Assembly (NCBI RefSeq): GCF_002027705.1
Contig: NZ_MBTG01000007.1
Span: 116,432-180,431, forward strand
Direction of reading: 5' to 3'
Source of the DNA: Paenibacillus ferrarius
Lineage (GTDB): Bacteria; Bacillota; Bacilli; Paenibacillales; NBRC-103111
DNA length: 64,000 nt
The position numbers were made by a program, and so were the translations under genes. Shown here piece by piece: positions 49,840 to 58,716 of this stretch (position 1 is the first letter of the stretch; each line of letters begins with the position of its first letter). The notes below the pieces were generated by a model, which was given only the letters and a program-made list of their open reading frames with translations, searched no databases and was not told the origin of the DNA.

Positions 49840-50403
49840 CTATTCTTCTTCTGGACCTCTATCCAAACTTCGTTCTAAGCCTTGCTGTTCCAGCCTTTCC
49901 ATTCTTTGATCAAGACGTTCCAGCAGAGTCTTCAGTTCGATATTCTCCTGCTCGGCACGATAGTTAATGGCAAAATCAAGGATAGCCTCTTGCTTATCCC
50001 TCGCTGCTTGGCGGTTCTGGCTCATTAGAATGACAGGGGCTTGGAAGGCCGCAATACAGGACAAAATCAAATTGAGCAGAATGAATGGCGGCTTATCATA
50101 GGCGATTGCCGTAAGATTAATAGCCATCCAACCCAGCAGAAATAAGCTGAATAGCACAATAAACGTCCAGCTCCCGCCGAAAGTCGCGATATGATCAGCT
50201 AGACGATCCGCCCATGATGCTTTTTTCTCTTGCTGCTGCGTCAAATGCGATTTGATGTTGCCCTGATACTCTCTGACCATCAGCTTAATTCGGTCTAGCT
50301 GTTCCATGTCCAGCTGGGTGCTCTGATCCTGCTCCAATTCCTGCACCAACTGCTCCGGTGTGCAAGCTCCGCTTATTTCCTCTCGATCCCAGTCTTCGCT
50401 CAT
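49840..50403 (-). CDS. DUF1003 membrane protein
   Basis: 187 residues. DUF1003 core at about 60-150 with two membrane helices (WTFIVLFSLFLLGWMAINL; ILLNLILSCIAAFQAPVILM) and the SQNRQAARD motif. An N-terminal acidic region and a C-terminal coiled coil (LKTLLERLDQRMERLEQQ) flank it. AAGGGAA precedes the ATG. Upstream GTTTAA-12-GCGTAC and GTTTCA-13-GGTTTA resemble weak SigB promoters. Confidence 0.88.
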   Translation of the reverse strand: MSEDWDREEISGACTPEQLVQELEQDQSTQLDMEQLDRIKLMVREYQGNIKSHLTQQQEKKASWADRLADHIATFGGSWTFIVLFSLFLLGWMAINLTAIAYDKPPFILLNLILSCIAAFQAPVILMSQNRQAARDKQEAILDFAINYRAEQENIELKTLLERLDQRMERLEQQGLERSLDRGPEEE

Positions 50404-50491
50404 TTCTATTCCCTTCTTTCTATGTCCAAGGTACGCGCTACTTCTTACTTAAACCTTCCGCCAGCTTGTGAAACAACCTTATGTTTACAAC

Positions 50492-50532
50492 AAAAAAACC
50501 GCCTTCGATGATTGCTATCATCAAAAGCGGTG
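50492..50532 (-). terminator. Terminator of the rsbK-rsbM-like operon
   Basis: ACCGC-ATGAT pairs with ATCAT-GCGGT, and on the minus strand TTTTTTT follows. Confidence 0.75.
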
Positions 50533-50534
50533 CG

Positions 50535-51395
50535 TTATTTCTTGCGATAAATTCGTTCCTGAGAAGCGAACTCATCATAGTTCACACCTTCCGGTATGAA
50601 CAGAATGGATTCCTTATTGCCTAATCCCAGAAAGCCTCCTGACGTTAAACTGTCATAGAAGAGGCTGTGTACCTGTTTCTGCAGCTTGTTGTCGAAATAG
50701 ATCATCACATTGCGGCAGAGGATAACATGGAACTCATTGAACGAGCCGTCTGTCACCAGATTATGCTGAGCAAAAATAAGATTTTCCTTCATTAATGGCT
50801 GAAAATAGGCATATTGATGGTCCGTCTTGTAGTACTCCGAGAACGCTTTCTCGCCGCCGGAATCCAAGTAATTCTTGGTAAAAGCTTGCATCTGCTTCAG
50901 CGGGAAAGCTCCCTTTTGCGCAGATTCAATCGCTTTCTCATTCATATCCGTCGCATAAATCCGCGTTTTCTCCGCCAATCCCTCCTCCTGCATAAGGATG
51001 GCCATCGAGTACACTTCCTCACCCGTTGCGCAGCCGGCGTGCCAGATACGAATCTCGGGATACTTCCGCAGCTCAGGAACCACATACGTACGGAAAGCAC
51101 GGAAGAAGCTAGGGTCCCTGAACATTTCGGTCACTCGGATCGACATGTCATTCAGCAGCAAATCCACAAAACCGGGTTCATGCAATATTTTTTCTAAAAC
51201 GGCAGTAATCGTCGGCAGCTTCTCTGCTCTCATCCGATTAAGAATTCGCCTGCGCAGCGAGGAGCGCACATAATGGCGGAAATCGAAGCCATACATTTGA
51301 TACATGCCTTCCAACAGCAAATTGATTTCAACATTTTGCAGTTCATCATTGTAAGACAGCTCGTTCAATTCGCCGGGCTCATCCGTGTGATTCAA
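50535..51395 (-). CDS. CheR-type methyltransferase, probable RsbM
   Basis: About 286 residues. An N-terminal CheR helical domain (YGFDFRHYVRSSLRRRILNR) precedes the SAM-binding domain: HAGCATGEEVYS, IYATDMNEKAIESA and ILCRNVMIYFD. A frame to 51497 exists, but TTG 51395 overlaps the kinase stop (TTGA) with AGGTG 8 bases upstream and is the likely start. No chemotaxis genes are near. Coupling to a CHASE3-GAF hybrid kinase near sigB matches RsbM, which methylates the sensor RsbK in B. cereus. That role is inferred. Confidence 0.9.
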   Translation of the reverse strand: MNHTDEPGELNELSYNDELQNVEINLLLEGMYQMYGFDFRHYVRSSLRRRILNRMRAEKLPTITAVLEKILHEPGFVDLLLNDMSIRVTEMFRDPSFFRAFRTYVVPELRKYPEIRIWHAGCATGEEVYSMAILMQEEGLAEKTRIYATDMNEKAIESAQKGAFPLKQMQAFTKNYLDSGGEKAFSEYYKTDHQYAYFQPLMKENLIFAQHNLVTDGSFNEFHVILCRNVMIYFDNKLQKQVHSLFYDSLTSGGFLGLGNKESILFIPEGVNYDEFASQERIYRKK

Positions 51396-54175
51396 CGCTT
51401 CTTCACCTGCTTCGTCAACCATACCCGCATGAGCGAGAACAGTTGATCCATATTCAGCGGTTTCGTAATATAGTCGGATGCGCCGGCCTCGAGGCATTTC
51501 TCCTTCTCACTTTTCATTGCCTTGGCTGTCAACGCAATAATAGGGAGATCCTTCATCATTAATTGGCCTCGAATTGCCTGCATCGCTTCGTAACCGCCCA
51601 TGACAGGCATCATGATGTCCATCAACACAAGATCATATTCCGTTTGCGCTTGCAAAATCTCCAGCGCCTGTTTGCCGTGATCCGCTACATCCACGGTCAC
51701 GCCTTTCATCTCAAGCGCTGTGACCAGTGCGAATACGTTGCGCGCATCGTCATCTACCAGCAGGATTTTTTTGCCTTGGAACAGCTGGGCATCCGATTTA
51801 ATCGCTTCTGACACCGGAGACTCATCCGTCAGATCGAGGAATTCCGAAGACAAAGCCTCTATTGTCACGATTTCGGCATGTTCGCCTGTCGCGGCAATCT
51901 CGCCAGCCGGATATCCCGTCATATGTTCCTCTTGATCCGATTCCGGAGCGTTAGGAATGTAAAGCGTGAACGTACTGCCTTTATTCACTTCGCTTTTGAC
52001 AACAATCGATCCACCCAGCAAGCGTGTAAATTCACGGCAAATGGATAAACCAAGTCCAGTTCCGCCATATTGACGGTTCGTTGTGCCATCCACCTGACGG
52101 AAAGCTTCAAAGATGACCTGCTGCTTATCGATTGGAATCCCTATGCCTGTATCCGTAATAGAGATAGCGAGTACCGGCTCTTCCGGATCTCGATGGAGAA
52201 GCTCTTGCACACGAGATGGCTCAGCCAGAGCAATGCGCATCGTTACGGAGCCTTGCTCCGTGAATTTGAAAGCATTGGAAAGCAGATTTTTAACGATTTG
52301 CTGCAAGCGCTGACCATCCGTCAGCATAACATTCGGCACATTTTCTTCCAAGAGGACTGCGAAATCCAAGCCTTTCTTTTCCGCAACAGGATCAAACATT
52401 AATTTCATCAACTGCGGCATTTCGGTCACGTTGAACTCATCAGTCATGATTTCAATTTTGCCCGCTTCTACCTTGGACAAATCAAGGATATCATCAATGA
52501 GCGCCAACAGATCATTCCCTGCTGCATAAACAACACGCGAATAATCAACAACCTCGGACATCTGCATGTCGCCGTTATTCTCGGCCAGCATTTGCGATAG
52601 AATCATAATGCTGTTGAGCGGTGTGCGAAGCTCGTGGGACATATTGGCCAGGAAATCGGATTTGTACTGCGAGCTCGTTTGCAGTTTCAGTGAGTATTCT
52701 TCCAATTCGTCTTTGGCTTTCTTCAATTCCAGCGCTCTTTGCTCAGAGAAATGGTTTTGCTCCTCTAGAAACTCATTGGTCATACGCAGCTCTTCCTGCT
52801 GCATCTGAAGTTCTTCCGACTGCGCCTGAAGCTCCTCAGACTGCGCTTGAAGCTCTTCCGTCAACATCTGCGATTCCGATAGCAAACGCTCGACTTCCAT
52901 TCGACTGCGTACGTTGACAATCGCCGAACCGAATTTCTCTTGAAGTGAATCCATCAAGGTAAGGTGCTGGGATTGGAATGGCTGCATCGAAGCTAATTCA
53001 ATGACAGCTTCGGTGTGGCCATCGACCATGATGGGCGCGACAAGCAGAGCACGCGGTACGGAAACCCCTAAGCCGGACGTCATTTTCACATGGTTCTCCG
53101 GCAGATTATCCATCAGGAAAATCCGTTGATCCAAGGCGCATTGCCCGACGATTCCTTCACCTAACCGGAAGCTGTTCGCCGAAGGGTCTTCCCCCGCAGC
53201 CGCATAGCTCGCTGTTCTCACAAAATGCGAATGACCCTCGATATTTTGACGCAAATAAACAACGCCATATACACTATTGAGCAGCGGAGCAAGCTTGCTT
53301 ACGAAGGTTTCGCTCAATAGTTTAATTTCGTTGATTCCTTGATACAAGGTAGCAACCTCGGTTAAATGTATCTGAACCCAACTCTGCTTCTCCAAGCTTG
53401 CCAACAAATCATTGGTGGCTTCGGCCAGCTCTTTGATCTCGTCATTGGTCTTCACTTCGATTCTAGTCTTCAAATTGCCTTCTGAGGCCGTAATGGCTTT
53501 AATGGTTCGAATGACTTGTTTAATCGTATTGGTAATCGAACTAGATAACAATAAGGCCACAACAATAGCAAAAATTGAAATAATGCCCAAAACGGAAAAA
53601 AGAACAATACGAAGATTACTATTGCTTTCAGCTAACTGGTTGACTCTAGCAACGGTTAATTTATTCTCAGTTATTAAAAAGGAGTCAAACATCGTACGAA
53701 GTTGATCCATCACCTTTTTGCCATTGTTTTGGCTAAAAAAATCATTGATCGCTTTCTGATTATTATCCGTTTTCGCCTTGATCATAGCTTCTCCGGTATT
53801 CTTGACCCAGTTTTGAATCGTTGGCTTGATCTGTTCTAAGTTTCTTTGCTGCGCGGGGTTGTCATCGAGCAATTGATGAAGTTTGTTATAGTTATCAAGC
53901 CATGTTCGGCTGCCGCTGTCATAGGGCTCTAAATACTGAGAGTCTCCCGTAATGATATAACCGCGCATGCCTGTTTCCATATCCAGCATATTTTTCTGAA
54001 CTAGATTCAGCAGATCATGTACTTCGATATCATGCTTGGATACGAAATCAACTTCCTTCTGGAGGGAATTGACACGGTCGCTTACAACAAGAAGAGAGAG
54101 GCCCAAGCATATGATAATAAATACATATCCAACTATAATTTTGGCCCGTATATTCACCTGCAAAGATTTAAGCAT
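51392..54175 (-). CDS. CHASE3-HAMP-GAF hybrid histidine kinase, probable RsbK
   Basis: 927 residues. Membrane helix ~14-33, CHASE3 ~40-180, second helix ~189-211, HAMP ~210-262, GAF ~275-425, coiled coil ~428-500 with tandem EELQAQS heptads, HisKA with H514 in ANMSHELRTPLNS, ATPase ~620-740 (DTGIGI, YGGTGLGLS), and a receiver ~803-915 with DDD (808-810) and phospho-acceptor D853. The domain order and the overlapping CheR-type gene match B. cereus RsbK/RsbM, which activates SigB through a PP2C phosphatase. The Glu/Gln-rich heptads are candidate methylation sites. Confidence 0.93.
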   Translation of the reverse strand: MLKSLQVNIRAKIIVGYVFIIICLGLSLLVVSDRVNSLQKEVDFVSKHDIEVHDLLNLVQKNMLDMETGMRGYIITGDSQYLEPYDSGSRTWLDNYNKLHQLLDDNPAQQRNLEQIKPTIQNWVKNTGEAMIKAKTDNNQKAINDFFSQNNGKKVMDQLRTMFDSFLITENKLTVARVNQLAESNSNLRIVLFSVLGIISIFAIVVALLLSSSITNTIKQVIRTIKAITASEGNLKTRIEVKTNDEIKELAEATNDLLASLEKQSWVQIHLTEVATLYQGINEIKLLSETFVSKLAPLLNSVYGVVYLRQNIEGHSHFVRTASYAAAGEDPSANSFRLGEGIVGQCALDQRIFLMDNLPENHVKMTSGLGVSVPRALLVAPIMVDGHTEAVIELASMQPFQSQHLTLMDSLQEKFGSAIVNVRSRMEVERLLSESQMLTEELQAQSEELQAQSEELQMQQEELRMTNEFLEEQNHFSEQRALELKKAKDELEEYSLKLQTSSQYKSDFLANMSHELRTPLNSIMILSQMLAENNGDMQMSEVVDYSRVVYAAGNDLLALIDDILDLSKVEAGKIEIMTDEFNVTEMPQLMKLMFDPVAEKKGLDFAVLLEENVPNVMLTDGQRLQQIVKNLLSNAFKFTEQGSVTMRIALAEPSRVQELLHRDPEEPVLAISITDTGIGIPIDKQQVIFEAFRQVDGTTNRQYGGTGLGLSICREFTRLLGGSIVVKSEVNKGSTFTLYIPNAPESDQEEHMTGYPAGEIAATGEHAEIVTIEALSSEFLDLTDESPVSEAIKSDAQLFQGKKILLVDDDARNVFALVTALEMKGVTVDVADHGKQALEILQAQTEYDLVLMDIMMPVMGGYEAMQAIRGQLMMKDLPIIALTAKAMKSEKEKCLEAGASDYITKPLNMDQLFSLMRVWLTKQVKKR

Positions 54176-54270
54176 GATTGCCTCCTAGTATAGTTCGCAC
54201 CGAATGTTATGTTAACATTCTACTACTCTCACTATACCATATTCAAGGAGTTAATAGAGAAGATTCCCCA

Positions 54271-55086
54271 TTATTCTTGCAGTTGTTCAAGCAATTGATC
54301 CAACTCGGGATCAGAAGCCGGATAAGCTAATCGCATGCTTTCTAACGCGTCGACAGCGATTTGCAGAACAGCTAGATCTCGGTACCAACGGTGATTAGCC
54401 GGCACGACATACCAGGGAGCTGACTCCGTACTGCATTGCTTGAATACATCTTCATACGCTTCCTCATAAGCACTCCAGGATTCGCGCTCCACAAGATCGT
54501 TTTTATCGAATTTCCATCGCTTCGTTTCATCCGTTAAGCGGTTTCGCAGCTTCGCAAGTTGGAAATCCTTGGAGATGTGCAAGAAAATCTTCACAATCTT
54601 CACGCCGCTGCTCTCCAGCAATTTCTCGAAACGGTTGATATGTTTGAGCCGCTTCTTCACTTCCGCCTCACTGATCCACTTATGTGTTCTAGTGATCAGA
54701 ACATCTTCGTAATAAGAACGAATAAATGCACCTATCATGCCTTTGGCCGGCACAATTCTGTGTGCTCGCCATAAGAAATCATGCGCCTCTTCTTCTTCTG
54801 TTGGTGTCCGGAAGCTATGGACTTGAAAGCCTTGCGGATGCAAGCCACCCAGCGCTCGCTTAACAACCCCGTCTTTGCCGCTGCAGTCCATGCCCTGAAT
54901 CACAAAGAGAACAGATTGCTTCTTCTCGGCGTACAGCATATTTTGCAGAGCTTCTAATCGTTCCTTCAACCTTTCGATATTGGGTTCCGCCTCTTCTCGA
55001 TCGTGAAGCGATCCTGTTTCATTCGGATCCATATTGGCTAAACGCACTTTTTTCCCGTGTTCCAAACGAAATTGGCTGCCTTGCAT
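54271..55086 (-). CDS. Polyphosphate kinase 2 family protein
   Basis: 271 residues. PPK2 enzymes use polyphosphate to phosphorylate nucleotides. Walker A reads GMDCSGKDGVVK (usually GMDAAGKDG), the Walker-B-type region SYYEDVLI, and the lid region includes HINRFEKLL, with WKFDKNDLVER downstream. ATG 55086 follows AGGGGGG by 7 bases. It begins 12 bp after sigB on the same strand, so it is the last gene of the sigB operon, an unusual placement that ties polyphosphate use to stress. Confidence 0.92.
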   Translation of the reverse strand: MQGSQFRLEHGKKVRLANMDPNETGSLHDREEAEPNIERLKERLEALQNMLYAEKKQSVLFVIQGMDCSGKDGVVKRALGGLHPQGFQVHSFRTPTEEEEAHDFLWRAHRIVPAKGMIGAFIRSYYEDVLITRTHKWISEAEVKKRLKHINRFEKLLESSGVKIVKIFLHISKDFQLAKLRNRLTDETKRWKFDKNDLVERESWSAYEEAYEDVFKQCSTESAPWYVVPANHRWYRDLAVLQIAVDALESMRLAYPASDPELDQLLEQLQE

Positions 55087-55098
55087 CAACGTGCCCCC

Positions 55099-55866
55099 CT
55101 ATGAGTTCTCAGTCATAACTGTCTTTAGCTTATCTATTGCCCGTTTCTGTATACGTGATACACTCATCTGAGAAATTCCCAACTGATCGGCAATTTGCCG
55201 CTGCGATTGCCCTTCATGGTAGATGAGGCCAATAACGGTGCGTTCTTCTTCCTTCAGGCACGTCATGGCTTCCTCAAGGTCCATTCGTCTTTCCAAGGTG
55301 GTATAATCGTCGGTTGGACCTGCAATCATATCCCCAATCGTGGCACTGTCGCCTTCGCTCGTGAGCGGTGTATCCAAGGACGTATAATTATAATAATCAC
55401 GGCCGGCCAGAATCTCAATCGTTTCTTCCGAGCTCAGCTCTAAATAAGCAGCAATTTCATCAATGCTTGGCGAACGTTCGAATTTGACCGTCAATTCATC
55501 CAATGCCCGTTGAACCATTGAACCTTTTTCTTTAATCCGTCTGGGAACCTGTATGTACCACGACTTGTCACGCAAATAATTTTTGAGGTGACCAATCAGG
55601 CTTTTCATCGCATAGGCTTCGAATGGAATTTCCATCGAGCTATCATAATTAGTGAAAAGCCGGAGCATCGACATCTGCCCAACTTGAAATAGATCTTCAT
55701 ACAAATCAGGACGGCTTCGCGACATCTTGCCGACTGCCATACGAACAATAGGTTCATAATGCAGCAGCAGTGCCGTAGCCGTCTCTTGGCAAGCAGTTTC
55801 TCTGTAGATTTTCATTTTCAAATACATTTCATATATAGGCTTTGAGGACGATGCATTGGCATTCAT
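55099..55866 (-). CDS. sigB: RNA polymerase sigma-B factor
   Basis: 255 residues with regions 2 (YEDLFQVGQMSMLRLFTNYD, FEAYAMKSLIGHLKNYLRDK), 3 and 4 (LKEEERTVIGLIYHEGQSQR, QIADQLGISQMSVSRIQKRA). It is the SigB/F/G type, directs the general stress response, and is held by RsbW. The start overlaps the rsbW stop by 4 bp. Transcribed from a SigB-type promoter at 57195, so autoregulated. Confidence 0.95.
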   Translation of the reverse strand: MNANASSSKPIYEMYLKMKIYRETACQETATALLLHYEPIVRMAVGKMSRSRPDLYEDLFQVGQMSMLRLFTNYDSSMEIPFEAYAMKSLIGHLKNYLRDKSWYIQVPRRIKEKGSMVQRALDELTVKFERSPSIDEIAAYLELSSEETIEILAGRDYYNYTSLDTPLTSEGDSATIGDMIAGPTDDYTTLERRMDLEEAMTCLKEEERTVIGLIYHEGQSQRQIADQLGISQMSVSRIQKRAIDKLKTVMTENS

Positions 55867-56321
55867 ACCATTTCCTCTTTTCTATTCAGCTGCCCTGCCA
55901 AATGTTTCAACAAAATAACTTCAGTCCCTTTACCGCTGTTCGTGCGTACCTGCACATCATCCATCAGGGCTTGCATCAGGAAGAGACCTAAACCACCAAC
56001 TGTCGCTTCGCTGATTGACTTGTGATGCAGGGTAGCTTCATCAGGGTCTGTTTGGACATAATTAAAGCTATTGCCCTCGTCTTTTACCGATATTCTCAAA
56101 TAGCCCTCGCTATGCTCAAACTGAACCTCAACGGTTCCAATCTGATCATCGTAAGCATGAAGAATCGCATTGTTACAGGCTTCAGCCACGGCTACTTTCA
56201 TATCTTCAATATCTTCAAAGGAGAAACCAGCTTTGGTGGCAACGCCATAAAGCGTTAAGCGAACGATGTCTAAATACTCCGCTTTTGCCGGTATTGTAAG
56301 GCCAATGTATAGGGTCGTCAT
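55863..56321 (-). CDS. rsbW: Anti-sigma factor RsbW (serine kinase)
   Basis: 152 residues. GHKL ATPase motifs: EACNNAILH (N box), KDEGNSF (G1) and GGLGLFLM (G2). It binds SigB or phosphorylates RsbV on Ser. The gene overlaps both rsbV (ATGA) and sigB. Very similar to the second RsbW at 57820, especially over AEYLDIVRL and EDIEDMKVAV. Confidence 0.95.
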   Translation of the reverse strand: MTTLYIGLTIPAKAEYLDIVRLTLYGVATKAGFSFEDIEDMKVAVAEACNNAILHAYDDQIGTVEVQFEHSEGYLRISVKDEGNSFNYVQTDPDEATLHHKSISEATVGGLGLFLMQALMDDVQVRTNSGKGTEVILLKHLAGQLNRKEEMV

Positions 56322-56689
56322 ATGATTTCTTCTTTCCTTTCTGTCGCACGCTGATTTGCCGTTGGCGAATTGCCGTTCACGAAATATCGTGACACGCCTG
56401 TTAAATCAAACAACCGCTGAATTTTGGCCGGAATATGCTGAATATGGAAGGCTGCTTTCATGGATGCTCTCACTTTGAGCACAGAAACGAACATGCCGAT
56501 TCCGGTGCTATCGATATAGCGCAGCTCTCTTAAATCCAGCGTAAGACTTTGATTCTCTTGATTAACGACCGAATCAAGCACCGCCGCTAGCTCGGATGCG
56601 GCGGACAAATCCAGCTCCCCGCTTAAATAGATAATGTTCTCTTTGCCATTTGACTGCTTATAGACCGTAAATTTGCGTATTGCGTTCAC
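56318..56689 (-). CDS. rsbV: Anti-anti-sigma factor RsbV
   Basis: 123 residues, a STAS domain with the phosphorylated serine S61 in LRYIDSTGIGMFVSVLK. When unphosphorylated it binds RsbW and frees SigB. The start is GTG, 7 bases after AGAGGGG. A C-terminal tail of ~15 residues extends beyond the usual domain. Overlaps rsbW by 4 bp. Confidence 0.94.
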   Translation of the reverse strand: MNAIRKFTVYKQSNGKENIIYLSGELDLSAASELAAVLDSVVNQENQSLTLDLRELRYIDSTGIGMFVSVLKVRASMKAAFHIQHIPAKIQRLFDLTGVSRYFVNGNSPTANQRATERKEEII

Positions 56690-56705
56690 AAGATGACCCC
56701 TCTCA

Positions 56706-57161
56706 CTATTTCATAACACCTGTATGCGGTGATTTTTTGGTTTTCATTTTTTGCCACATATCGAAGGAAATCGCTGCGCCTTGAATAATCGCTTGCCATT
56801 TGGGGCTTGGCTTTGCTCCTTCTTTCATTATACTCGTTTGCTTCACAGCTGAAATCAAGCTTGTTGCCGATTGTTTCACGGAAGTTGTTAATTCATGAAT
56901 GACTTGGCCAACATCGTTAACGGAGCCGAAAAGATGATTAAGTTTAGCCAACTTAACGCGTACATCTATGGCCATCTCATTCGTATTGAGAATAACATCC
57001 TGGACTTCTGAACTGATTTGTGTCACTTCATTTTTCATTTGGCCCATGGTTGATGTGATCTCATCCAAGGAATGCTTCAGTGATTTCAAGGTTTGTATCA
57101 AGTAAAAGACGAGAAATACAAACGCAACGGCAACGATTATCGCACTAATTTGTATTAACAT
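56706..57161 (-). CDS. DUF948 membrane protein (YtxG-like)
   Basis: About 151 residues with one N-terminal membrane helix (IQISAIIVAVAFVFLVFYLI) and a long helical region (LKHSLDEITSTMGQMKNEVT). YtxG-like proteins are general stress products. First gene of the sigB operon, 16 bp before rsbV. ATG 57161 is preferred because AGGGGTG lies 6 bases upstream; the earlier GTG and ATG overlap that site. Confidence 0.88.
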   Translation of the reverse strand: MLIQISAIIVAVAFVFLVFYLIQTLKSLKHSLDEITSTMGQMKNEVTQISSEVQDVILNTNEMAIDVRVKLAKLNHLFGSVNDVGQVIHELTTSVKQSATSLISAVKQTSIMKEGAKPSPKWQAIIQGAAISFDMWQKMKTKKSPHTGVMK

Positions 57162-57194
57162 TTCCATCACCCCTGTCTGCTTAATTACTTATAG

Positions 57195-57220
57195 TTACCC
57201 TCCTTGTCTAGGGATGAAAC
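57195..57220 (-). promoter_or_regulatory. SigB-type promoter of the sigB operon
   Basis: Minus-strand GTTTCA (57215-57220), 14 bp, GGGTAA (57195-57200). Confidence 0.85.
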
Positions 57221-57255
57221 AGGTTACCCAAGAAAATTTCATTATACTTTCTCTT

Positions 57256-57281
57256 GTTTCAACCTTCCTATGGTTGGGTAT
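57256..57281 (+). promoter_or_regulatory. SigB-type promoter of dps
   Basis: GTTTCA (57256-57261), 14 bp, GGGTAT (57276-57281). Divergent from the sigB operon promoter, 35 bp away. Confidence 0.88.
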
Positions 57282-57326
57282 TGTTATTCTATACACACCT
57301 ATACGAATTAAATGGAGGGATTTCAC

Positions 57327-57785
57327 ATGGTAAAAGTCGCAACGAAAGCAAATCCGATTACAGAAATTCTGGACAAGCAAGTCGCCAACTTCTCTGTTCT
57401 GTATATGAAAATTCATAATTACCACTGGTACGTAAAAGGCGAAAACTTCTTCACCTTACATATCAAATTCGAGGAATTGTATACCGAAGCTGGCTTGCAT
57501 CTTGACGTAATCGCCGAAAGAATGCTGTCGCTTCGCGCGATCCCTACGGCAACCTTGACGCAGCATCTGGAGAAGGCTTCCGTCAAAGAAGCCACAAATG
57601 ACGAGACGGCTGAACAGATGGTGAAACAGTTGGCCAGTGACTTCTCGCTCGTCTGCTCGGAACTGACCGAAGGCATTGAGCTCGCTGAAGGAAGTAAAGA
57701 TCAGCCCACGGCAGATCTCCTCATCGGCATTCGCTCATCCCTGGAGAAACACAGCTGGATGCTGGAAGCCTTCTTGGGAAAATAA
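57327..57785 (+). CDS. dps: Dps/MrgA-type ferritin-like DNA-protecting protein
   Basis: 152 residues. The ferroxidase signature reads IHNYHWYVKGENFFTLH and LHLDVIAERMLSLR. Dodecameric family that oxidises and stores iron and shields DNA in stress. GGAGGG lies 7 bases before ATG 57327. A SigB-type promoter precedes it and a perfect terminator follows. Bacillus dps is a SigB gene, consistent with this. Confidence 0.95.
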   Translation: MVKVATKANPITEILDKQVANFSVLYMKIHNYHWYVKGENFFTLHIKFEELYTEAGLHLDVIAERMLSLRAIPTATLTQHLEKASVKEATNDETAEQMVKQLASDFSLVCSELTEGIELAEGSKDQPTADLLIGIRSSLEKHSWMLEAFLGK

Positions 57786-57795
57786 GAGATGAACA

Positions 57796-57833
57796 AAATA
57801 ACGGATTGACGGTTTCCCGTCAATCCGTTATTT
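57796..57833. terminator. Bidirectional terminator
   Basis: AAATAACGGATTGACGG pairs perfectly with CCGTCAATCCGTTATTT. It lies between dps and the second rsbW and overlaps the end of the latter. Confidence 0.92.
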
Positions 57834-58257
57834 GTGTTTGCACATATTTCACAAGTGTAACCTCGGTCCCCGCATCCGTATTGACGACAACCTCGTCCAT
57901 CAACGCTTGCATCAAATAAATGCCAAGGCCACCGGGCTGAAGTTCGCTAGGTGAAGCTCCTGTTAGCGGTGCCGCATTCTCACTCTGTTCTTGATAATTG
58001 AAACCTGCACCGTCATCCTTCACTTTCACAACCAATTTCCCGTCACTGGACTCATAGCTAATCTCAATTTGCCCAGCATGGCCGCTCTCCGGTTCCCCGT
58101 GCAGCACCGCATTGTTGCAAGCTTCCGACACGGCTACTTTCATATCTTCAATATCTTCATAGGAAAATCCTAATTTGCTGGCAATGCCATACAGGCTGAG
58201 TCGGACGATATCTAAGTATTCCGCTGTAGCGGGTATCTTTAAGCGAACGACATTCAT
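57820..58257 (-). CDS. Second RsbW-like serine kinase
   Basis: 145 residues with EACNNAVLH (N box), KDDGAGF (G1) and PGGLGIYLM (G2). It is closely related to RsbW at 55863 (shared AEYLDIVRLSLYG-type start and EDIEDMKVAV). It overlaps its partner STAS gene by 4 bp (ATGA). No sigma factor gene follows; instead the gene ends at a terminator. It could control SigB in parallel or a different target. Confidence 0.92.
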   Translation of the reverse strand: MNVVRLKIPATAEYLDIVRLSLYGIASKLGFSYEDIEDMKVAVSEACNNAVLHGEPESGHAGQIEISYESSDGKLVVKVKDDGAGFNYQEQSENAAPLTGASPSELQPGGLGIYLMQALMDEVVVNTDAGTEVTLVKYVQTQITD

Positions 58258-58586
58258 GCTCTGCCTTCGATCCCTTCGTTTAGGAATCCGGAAATGCCCG
58301 TAAGATCAAAGAGCTTTCTGATGCTGGCCGGAATATTGCGAACACTGAAAGGCGCTTTCAGCTCATCCCTAATTTTCAACGCTGAAACCACAATGCCAAT
58401 GCCTGTGCTATCAATATACCTTAACTGCCCTACATCTAGGATTAACGCTTTATCCGCCCGATGGACAACTTCTTCGAGTGCATGCCGGAAAGTTAGAGCT
58501 GCCGCCAAATCCAACTCCCCTCTGATATGAAGCTGTATGGATTCTTCCGATTCTTCTTGATCAACCTGGAACTTTTCCGCTGACAT
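58254..58586 (-). CDS. Second RsbV-like anti-anti-sigma factor
   Basis: 110 residues from ATG 58586, 8 bases after AAAGGAG. STAS domain with S60 in LRYIDSTGIGIVVSALK, the same segment as RsbV at 56318. It partners the adjacent RsbW-like kinase. A GGGTAT box on the minus strand (58629-58634) lies upstream without a well-placed SigB -35. Confidence 0.92.
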   Translation of the reverse strand: MSAEKFQVDQEESEESIQLHIRGELDLAAALTFRHALEEVVHRADKALILDVGQLRYIDSTGIGIVVSALKIRDELKAPFSVRNIPASIRKLFDLTGISGFLNEGIEGRA

Positions 58587-58687
58587 GAGCCACACTCCTT
58601 TAAGTTATTCTTCTTCTAAATAGTAACAATACCCTTGGCGTTTCACAAGTTATGTTTACAACAGATCAATCCTCCGCAAACAAGTTC

Positions 58688-58712
58688 AAGCTGGCCTTAG
58701 TGGCCAGCTGTC
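58688..58712 (-). terminator. Possible terminator of the glycogen operon
   Basis: CAGCTGGCC pairs with GGCCAGCTTG around ACTAA on the minus strand. The T run is poor. Confidence 0.45.
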
Positions 58713-58716
58713 GCGG

